Assembly: GCF_028583425.1 (NCBI RefSeq)
Contig: NC_072794.1
Coordinates: forward strand, 26,533,232 to 26,597,231
Length of the DNA stretch: 64,000 bases
Origin: Eublepharis macularius
Lineage: Eukaryota; Chordata; Lepidosauria; Squamata; Eublepharidae
Direction of reading: 5' to 3'
The notes under the pieces are model-generated. The model was not told where the DNA came from. It ran no database searches and was given only the letters and a program-made list of their open reading frames with translations. Of the stretch, positions 56,582-64,000 are shown one piece after another; position 1 is the stretch's first letter; each line of letters starts with the position of its first letter. Both the position numbers and the translations under genes were made by a program.

Positions 56582-56815
56582 TTTACATAAAAATCAGTGA
56601 AATCCTAAGCAGATCCAGAGGAGTTAGCCATGTTAGTCTGCAGTAGTGAAATAGCAAAGAGTTCAGTAGCACCTTTAAGACAAATCAACTTTATTGTAGC
56701 ATAAGCTTTAGAGAGCCACAGCTCTCTTCGTCAGAGTGTCTTTCTCCACTACTGGGAGTCTTGTTAGAATTCAGCAGTGGTAGACTTGATTCTGCCACCT
56801 TGTTAGACTGGAGTG
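56582..56815. repeat. Possibly Penelope-like repeat inside a 'gcaatcctaagcag' MITE
   Basis: tgaaatcctaagcag lies at the left and gactggagtgactctgctta at the right, the two halves of the MITE family. The gaggagttagccatgttagt to ctcttcgtcagagtg arm sits between them. Confidence 0.6.
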
Positions 56816-56825
56816 ACTCTGCTTA

Positions 56826-57857
56826 GGGTCCTTTTCTCACTTGCTGTTTAAACCGCCATTTATGAGCATTTGCCTTCATAGCAGTGGCTTCGACATGGCA
56901 CTCCCACGTTCCACACTGTCCGAGGCAGTTTCGATTTCGATTTGGCATCTTGTTTTTCATTTTAGATGGGCTTTGAAGCCTTGGTGCAGTTTTGGGCTTT
57001 TGCTGCTTTGCAATTCACATCACACTTTTTAAAAAGCTTTCCACATGCGTAGTAACATTGCAATGTTGGAACCCATCCCCCCCTGCTTTTAGTGATTGGG
57101 CTGTCCCCTGCCCACTGGAGAGGCAATTGGTGGCAGAGTTCTTGGGGAAAGCATGTACCACTCTCATTTATTTTTTTTAGAAGCCAAGCCAGGAAAGGGT
57201 TAAAATGCTGCTGCTTCTTTCCCTCCCTGCTGCCTTGATTTGCAAATAGGACACACTGGGAGGGAGGGGAAAGCAGTCATTTAACCCTTACCTGGCTTTT
57301 AAAGCCAGGAGAAATGTGGAGTAACATTACAATACTTTCATAGCTTTGGGGAAAGGAATAAAAGAGTGTGCTGATACCACTGAGGGAGGAAGGAGAAAGC
57401 AGCCATTTAACAGCAGCAAGGCTAGGAATTGTTCCTGGCTTTGGAAAAAAAATAAGAGAGTGCATGCATACCTGGGAGGAAGGAGGCCAACAGAGAAGCA
57501 GCCTTATGACCCTTACCTGGCTTTACGTTAAAAATGGCAGAAAAGGAGTTCAGAGAGCTGAGGGGGGTGGGAGTAGTTAATTCTGCACAGACCAATTATA
57601 CGCCCGGGGAAAAGGAGAGGGGGGAGAAGAGAAGCAGAAGGGGCGACTAGAGTTCACACTGACATTAATTGCACCAGCCGTGACTTGGCAGTGGCTTCAA
57701 AATAACATCATGATATGTCCACGGGGGAAAAATCGAGGACACCGCAGACAAACATCGGTACTGCATCCTATGACTACCTTGCAAGTGTGAAACTCCTGCA
57801 AACATGGGAAGCAGAACAGATACTGAAATGCTTTAAAGTCCGATTGTGAAAAGGGCC
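56826..57857. mobile_element. Candidate 1.03-kb TIR element
   Basis: Ends gggtccttttctcac and gtgaaaagggcc are inverted. The interior has internal direct repeats (cagccatttaac, acccttacctggctttta, gggaggaaggag) and no transposase frame. Flanks tta/taa are not a clean duplication. Confidence 0.45.
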
Positions 57858-57859
57858 TA

Positions 57860-58950
57860 AGATTCCTCTGAATTGTGAGGATGGGCAAAAGCTGTCTCGT
57901 TCTTGCATGGAATGGGAACCTAATGAGCTCAAACCCATGCAAGTTCATCTCAGTGCTTCTCAGCTGGAAACCATGCACAAGTAAGCTGCGTTTCTACGCC
58001 TTTCAACGGAGAACAATGCATAATAACATGAGGTTTTGAACTAACATGTAAAGCAACATTTCAGAAAGTCTTGGAGAAAACTCCCTGGCTGTTTTGGTGG
58101 ATAAGTGTCCCACAGATGTGATGTCACTTTTCATCAAGGCCGAAAGATGCATGGAAACAATGTACTGTTTTACATCCATGGGTGGGAAGGAAATGTCACT
58201 TTTTGCTTATTCGGCACATACGCACAGCTCACTCTTCCTTTCCCTATCATCTGTAAAACGGGAGTGATTTCACATGCAAGGCTGCTGAGAGAAAGATAAG
58301 GGGTGCAAAAAGCACAAACCCTTGCTTACTAACAACGTGACACAAATAAACAAAAGGCCAGGAAGAAGAAAGAACAACTAATGTGGTTTAAATGTAAACT
58401 GCAGCCTCCCATTTACATAAGAGGATGGGGTAGAAGAGATGCCCATTAGATTACCAGCCCACAAATGGCTTTAATAATAAGGCTGGATAATTGCAAGCAG
58501 TTGGGAGGAAGCGGCATAGAGTGACCTTTGCCGACTTCCCTCGAGTGAGCAATGTCCACGAACAGACGGTGATTTATGAAGCCAGGAGCTCTTTGCATCC
58601 AGAAAACTTCATTTCACGGGAGCCATGATTTGATTTAGAGTTCTGAGAACAGTGTGCAATTATCCCAAGGTTCAGAGTGAGCAAACAGGCAGGCAGTAGT
58701 GAAATTGCTCAGAAGGGGAGGTGGGAGGAAAGAGCCCATTGCCAGGCAAATATATCCTGGGCACGAAAACAACCAGGACCACAAACAAACACGCATTGAA
58801 CAATGGCACAGAATTTAGGGGAATGTATCCTGCACCGTGACACTCTGATTTGAATGCCATGCTCTGTTTAGCAAAGGGAAGCTACCCCAAATGACCTTGT
58901 TGTGTCTGTCTCTCCCCACCCCCCCACTTCCACTACAATGCTTACCTAGC
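57860..58950. other. Unique-looking intergenic DNA
   Basis: No repeat or gene was recognised over about 1.1 kb in an otherwise TE-dense region. 58440-58700 lacks TE hallmarks altogether and is a fair candidate for conserved non-coding DNA. Confidence 0.35.
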
Positions 58951-58954
58951 ATGG

Positions 58955-59176
58955 GGTTAGGCTTGCTAACCTCCAGGTGGGGAGTAAAGATTTCCTGGAA
59001 TTCTAACCAATCTCCAGACAACAGATATGAGTTCCCCTGCAGAAAGCAGCTGTTTTGGCGGGTGGACTCAATTGCGTTATACCCCACTGAGGTCTGTCCT
59101 CTTCTCAAACCCTGCCTTCACCAGGATCCACCCCTAAATCTCCAGTAATTTCCCAACCCAGAGTTGGCAACTGTGA
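58955..59176. repeat. TIR element of the 'gttgccaactc' family
   Basis: gcttgctaacctccaggtgg start, accaatctccagacaacaga interior and cccagagttggcaactgtg end; closest to 32596. Confidence 0.6.
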
Positions 59177-59849
59177 TGGTTAGAGTGTAGGACTAGTACA
59201 GGAAGACCAGGGTACAAATCTTAGCTTAGCTATGAAGTTCACCTTCGGCCAGTCACTCTCTCAGCCTCTTCCCGGGGTCCCCAACCTTGCTGAACTGTGA
59301 GCAGTTTTGGAATTTGAAGAACAGGTAGTAGGTACTGCAATAAAAGGGGTGCCACAAGAGTTGGGGCCAATTCCAAAATGGTGAGAGGTCCCCCAAAATG
59401 TTAGGAGCATGTTTGGCAGGTGAAGCTGGCTCCATATGGCACTCCAAGGTGATGCCCCTTGAGCTCTTCTGAAGCACTTCGTTCTCCCGTGAAGTGGAGG
59501 ATGGCTGGAACTGGGGAAGAGATGGTTTGAGGAAGAAGCAAGCGGGCATCAGGAAACACACTGGCAGGTACCATAGTGCTCAAGCATACCAGACTGGAGA
59601 TGGCTGGCCTAATCTATCTCACAGGATGGATGTCAAGTGGAAGAAGGGAGAATTATGCCCAGGAGGGCAGCTCTTTCTAAGAATAACGAGATGAAAAGGT
59701 CTTTCCTTTTCCATGTTACCATGTTGGTGAATTTTTCCTCCCCAATGCCCTTGGCTATGGCTGGGCAGGAGAAGAGAAACTCAGGTTGTCTCATCCCTGT
59801 GTCCGATCATCCCCCACTCTCCCATAACATGTGAGAATGCTTACTATGG

Positions 59850-60360
59850 CTACTTTCACACAGACACTGAACAGCACTTTCAATGTGTCAGGGCTTGCCC
59901 GGTATCCCAAAGCATGTCACTGCATCACTCATTGTGTATGAGTTAAAGTTACTTTATTTATAAGTATACCAGTATCGAGATAGCTGTACAGGGAGGAAAG
60001 CAGAAGCATTCCACAGTCTTTAGGTCTTTCAGACAGTTGGTGCAGTCTCTGCTAGACTTCAAGGTCACTCTCCAGACTGGCCAGGGACCGTTACTAAAAC
60101 ATCTGCAAGATAAGCAATTAAGTGTTCTCTCCCAGCTCAGGGGTACCTTCGTATACTCTCAGAGGATAACACCCAGAACACGGGCAGAACAGAACATCAC
60201 TGAAACAGGAATCAAACATAACCATGACAGATATGCTGGGGCTTATCTGACACAATGCGCTTCGCGCCTAGTGTAAAATGGGAAAATCCACTTGCTAACA
60301 ATTGCTAAAGTACATTGAAAGTGGATTGACAGTGCCTTATTCAGTGTGTGTGAAAGCAGC
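59850..60360. mobile_element. MITE split by a solo LTR
   Basis: Ends gctactttcacacagacact and gtgtgtgtgaaagcagc are inverted. cactttcaatg on the left matches cattgaaagtg on the right. Excising the LTR and one CAATG gives a MITE of about 139 bp. Confidence 0.75.
59886..60252. mobile_element. Small solo LTR, 367 bp, TSD CAATG
   Basis: Begins TGTCAGGGCTTGCCCGG and ends GCTTATCTGACA. A perfect 5-bp duplication CAATG lies at 59881..59885 and 60253..60257. Unrelated to the 1.37-kb LTR. Orientation is not certain. Confidence 0.85.
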
Positions 60361-61424
60361 TTGTGTGACATGACATTATCCCATTGTTAGTTTCTCTGTT
60401 ACTGTTAGCCCTTCCGGAATTACTGCTAGCTGCAGCCAATAATGTAAAGGTTACAGATGAGAAACGCACAACATGAAGACAGCACAAGCATTAAAGTTGG
60501 GAGGGAAGCAACCCAGGGCTCCCAGTTTTGCTGGCATCCCCCATGACATATATAATGTCATGTGTAGTCCTGCTTCCTAATGAAATAAATGGGAGGAACT
60601 TCAGGACCTTGGGGCCGAACAAATCCAATCCAATGAAATATTGGTTGGTGGGAAGGCTGCTCTAAGCAGAGGAATTAATGGCCTATGTTGAGCACGCATG
60701 CACGCATGCACACACGGCAGTGTATTCTTTTACCTTTCATTGTCATGATGAATAGTTTGCCCTGCTCCTTGAGGACATGCAGCGCCAGTCAGTGTAGGAA
60801 AGTTTGTGTGGGTGGTTTACAAACAGCTTTTCTGCCACACACTGGACCACAAGGACAGGGTTTTTTCCTACCAAAAAAATACAGCTTGTTCTTTCATCAC
60901 AGGGGGAAAAAAAAGAATTGTGTGGGTGGAGGGACAAAGAATATTTGCAGCAACAGAGACTGGATAATGACCCTTGCATTGCTCACTGAGAGGCATACAA
61001 TGGTAATGAGATGAGCACTTTGGAGTTACATAACTTACCTTTGCCAGGCAGTTTCGCCTGCCCTTGAGTCTCGTTACCAAGCGACATTAGTCAATATTCT
61101 GGATCCAGGCTTGAAGGATGCTACCTTTTGATTATAGATAATGGATCTAATCCACCGGGAATGGCTCCTGCGTGAGAGTCCCGCTGAAATTAATTGGGCT
61201 GTGGCATTGCACGCTGCTCATTCATTTCAATGCCGGGGTGCGGGAAGCGTATTTATTTATTTACATTGGATTCTAAAATTTCTCCCCCTTTTCCTCACCT
61301 ATCTGCAGGCTCTTTGGCAGCCTACAAACAATTGAAACTATCCACATTATATTTACAGAATAAAAGCATGAATGCAGACAGAACAGCAAGGAAAAATCTT
61401 TGATATTGTTCAAAATTGGTGGTG

Positions 61425-61642
61425 GTGGTAGGGAGTGCCGTCAAGTCATAGCTGACCTATGCCAACCCCTGCTGGGTTTTCAAGGCAAGAGATGTTCAGG
61501 GGTAGTTTGCCATGACCTGCCTCTGCATAGCGACCCTGGTCTTCATTGGAAGTCTCCCATCCAATTCCTAACCAAGGCTGACCCTGCTTAGCTTCTGAGA
61601 TCTGATGAGATCAGGCATGCCTGGGCTATCCAGGTCAGGGTT
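61425..61642 (-). repeat. 5S-rRNA-derived SINE (antisense)
   Basis: On the - strand: gcctgatctcatcagatctc, agaagctaagcagggtcagc, cttggttaggaattggatgg, then the shared body ending gtcagctatgacttgacggc. It is the best-preserved copy relative to 5S rRNA. Confidence 0.88.
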
Positions 61643-62035
61643 TTTTAAAATCAATTTTTAATTAAATATCATGATATTATACAAATATATGCAATGCAAT
61701 TCTATGCATAGAGCACACACAGAGCACCATCCAGGTGTCACTCCACTCATAGCCTTCCAGTCATAAAGAAGGACATTTGGATAGTGTATTAATTAAAGTG
61801 CATCGACAGCCACCTGTCAAAAGAGACATCCCTCCTGAGCCAGAAGAGTTCATTGTTCTCTAAATGCTCCAGCAATCTGGATTGAGAAAAAGAAATTGAG
61901 AGAAAGAATGGATAAATTATGATTCGAATATTCCTACCGGCATTATTTGGTTCCAATAATTGGGATGTTCCCATGTCCTCTTACCCTTCTGTTATTGCTT
62001 GGAATATATACTTGAACCAAAAGCCTTTGTCTGGC

Positions 62036-62361
62036 CAGGGCTTTTTTTCAGCTGGAATGCGGTGGAACGGAGTTCCGGCACCTCTTGAAAATCGTCACAT
62101 GGCCAGTGGCCCTGCCCCCTGATCTCCAGACAGAGGGGAGTTAAGATTGCCTTCTGTGCAACTGCATGGAGGGCAATCTCAACTCCCCTCCATCTGGAGG
62201 TTGAGAGCGGGGCCACCGGCCATGTGACCATTTTCACCAAGGGCGATTTAAACTTTTAAATACTCCCCCCTTGTTCCAGCTGACTCAAAGTGATGTCATT
62301 GTGCAGTCCTGAGTTCCACCACTGAGTTCCACCACCTCTTCCCCCCCACAAAAAAGCCCTG
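62036..62361. mobile_element. hAT MITE, TSD TGTCTGGC
   Basis: 326-bp member of the cagggcttttttt family with a perfect 8-bp duplication TGTCTGGC (62028..62035, 62362..62369). Confidence 0.9.
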
Positions 62362-62889
62362 TGTCTGGCTCTATCCAAAAAGTGCTCGTTTCACATTTCA
62401 TGCACTCCCTACCCTTAAATGCATGCCATCAGTCTCTCCAGCCTTCCTTCAAAAGACATCACGAGCTAAGTATTTGCAAACAGAGCTTTCAGAAATGGAC
62501 TAACAACCCAATCCCACGCACATTTACTCAGAAGCAAAAGCTGGCTGCATTATTGATTGGTTTAAAGGTCTTTCTAAATTGGCACAATCTCCATTTCAAA
62601 GCAAGGTGGCTCACAACAATCTTTAACATATATGACAATAAAGCCCCAGTATCAAAGAACAGTTAACAGCAGTAGGTTGCTTACAGAGCAACCCAAAGTA
62701 GAGTCATATCCTTCTAAGCCTACTGACTTCAATGGATTTAACATGGTGTAACTCTACTCAGGGCTGCACTGTTTGTTCCCTATAAAAACAACAGCTGACG
62801 GCAAAATAGCATTTTGGACCATAAACACAGAGCAGAGAAAAGACACCAATATCAGGACTAGGAACTACTAAATTATTTGTAGCTATGGA

Positions 62890-64000
62890 ATTGGATTTTA
62901 TTGGATTTTATTAACATGTGGATGACACCCAGCTCTCTATCTCACCATCCAAATTCCCCTGGTGAGGCAGTAGAGGTCTCAAGTTACCGCCTGAATGCTG
63001 TGAACAAATGGCTGAAAGGAAACAAACTCCCCACTTTCAACAGGGTTCAGTTGATCCTTGCAGGCATTATACTGGTATTATACTGGATCCAGCATTCATA
63101 CTAGAGAAACAAGCTAATGCAGCTGCAATAAAAGCCTTCTTCCAACTCAGTCTAGCCCAGAAGATGGCCCTCTTCCTTGACATGGCCAATCTGGCCACCA
63201 CGGTAACACTGTGGGCCAAACTACAAGTGATGAATGACACGGCTTCGACACTTGTCAGCTTCCCTCAAGTTTTGATGGGAAATGTAGGCAACTTGGCGGA
63301 ATGTTGGACAAGTGACAGTTGAAAAGTCCATTGGACAGCAGTCGGAGAGCCAAGCTGCAAGACCAGGATGCCTACATTTTCCCATCAAAACTTGAGGGAA
63401 GCTGACAAGTGTCCCACCTGTGTCATTCGTCACTTGTAGCTTGGCCGTGAGACTAGAATACTGTTATGTACTCTACATAAGTCTCTCCTTGAAGTTAGTT
63501 TGAAGACTCAAGTTCATTCAGAAAACCACAGCTCAGTAATTTATGGAGAGCTAGTCAGAGCATGCATATTACTCCCATTTTGTAGCCGCTCCATTGAGTT
63601 ACTGGGCTCAATTCAAGTTTTTGGCTATCGCATACCAAATCCGTCATAGCTTTTGTTACTCATACCTGCAGGACTGCCTCTTTCCTTATGCTCCACCAAG
63701 GCAGCTTAGCTTATCTGAACAGGGCATTCTGCAGGTGCCACCCTACAAATAGATAAAATCAACAACTGCCTATGCGCATACATTCTCTATGGGACACTCT
63801 ACACATTACTTATTTTATGAGTTCTCCATGGAACAAACCTATGCTCTGTACAGACACACGTCAGCTCTGAGGATTGGCTTCTTTAGGGAAAAAAGAGTGC
63901 AAACGGGCTTAAAACTCTGCCACCAGGGAGGAAGAGCTCCAGCCTTTCTCCCAAGTATTTTCCCCTGTGCCAAAACAGTGCAGAGGGGAGACATTTTCCC
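62890..64000 (+). pseudogene. L2 LINE pol fragment, decayed, interrupted by a MITE and cut by the window end
   Basis: The translation shows VDDTQLSISPS (degraded RT active-site region), AVEVSSYRLNAVNKWLKGNK, RLEYCYVLYISLSLK, FAIAYQIR-like and LQDCLFPYAPPRQLS. This matches the order of L2 RT motifs (YADDTQLYIS, LNAVNKWL, RLDYCNALYAGLP, YLRDRLSPY). Frames shift several times, so it is inactive. A MITE lies at 63214..63446. Confidence 0.7.
63214..63446. mobile_element. MITE, TIR ggccaaactacaagtgatg, copy 5, TSD GTG
   Basis: 233 bp, GTG duplicated at 63211..63213 and 63447..63449. It is inserted between the L2 segments ending VTL and beginning RLEYC. Confidence 0.88.

Noticed and set aside
36470-64000. 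DBH exons expected by synteny
   Set aside because: No copper-monooxygenase or DOMON motifs were seen on the + strand; the gene probably begins beyond the window.
1-64000. CRISPR array, phage, operon or other prokaryotic system
   Set aside because: Repeats are interspersed TEs and there are no short regularly spaced repeats. Introns and TE families show a vertebrate nuclear genome.

Overview
This is a 64 kb piece of a vertebrate nuclear genome, almost certainly from a squamate reptile. Spliced genes have GT-AG introns of up to about 4 kb, genes are sparse, and the intergenic and intronic DNA is packed with transposable elements. The mix of CR1, L2, L1 and BovB/RTE-like LINE pieces, 5S-rRNA-derived and tRNA-derived SINEs, hAT and 3-bp-TSD (Harbinger-like) MITEs and solo LTRs fits squamates best. 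I cannot resolve the family or species.

Two protein-coding genes are clear. The last nine coding exons of ADAMTSL2 lie on the + strand (1042..15225, with a 3'UTR to about 16.1-16.2 kb). They encode six thrombospondin type 1 repeats and the terminal PLAC domain; the N-terminal exons lie to the left of the window. Convergent to it, on the - strand, lies FAM163B (coding exons 26430..26831 and 30706..30798), a small single-pass membrane protein. ADAMTSL2(+) next to FAM163B(-) is the order I know from human 9q34, where DBH follows. No DBH exon was seen here, so the right-hand 33 kb is probably 5' FAM163B territory plus intergenic DNA. Two candidate upstream exons of the FAM163B transcript (36166..36262 and 33613..33635, - strand) have good splice sites.

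Layout. 1-16.2 kb holds ADAMTSL2 exons and introns; the large third intron carries a solo LTR (3648..6373) split by a CR1 LINE, and later introns carry a BovB-like piece, a 621-bp MITE and a 5'-truncated L1 with a 16-bp target-site duplication. 16.2-24.6 kb is intergenic, with LINE fragments and several MITEs. 24.6-31 kb is FAM163B, whose single coding intron holds a 980-bp MITE 60 bp from the splice acceptor and an 858-bp hAT element. 31-64 kb is repeat-rich: SINEs, near-perfect palindromic MITEs, a second copy of the solo LTR in opposite orientation (49789..51158), an ORF1-only L1-type insertion with an 18-bp TSD (54293..55833), a small solo LTR nested in a MITE (59886..60252) and a decayed L2 LINE running off the right end.

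The two genes are not known to act together: ADAMTSL2 is a secreted matrix/microfibril glycoprotein and FAM163B a poorly characterised neural membrane protein. Most of the interest lies in the TE nesting history, the ORF1-only LINE, an open frame shared by both solo-LTR copies, the expanded acidic run in FAM163B, and the candidate upstream exons whose joined frame ends exactly across the FAM163B start codon. Nothing here resembles a prokaryotic system, a CRISPR array or an intact autonomous transposon.
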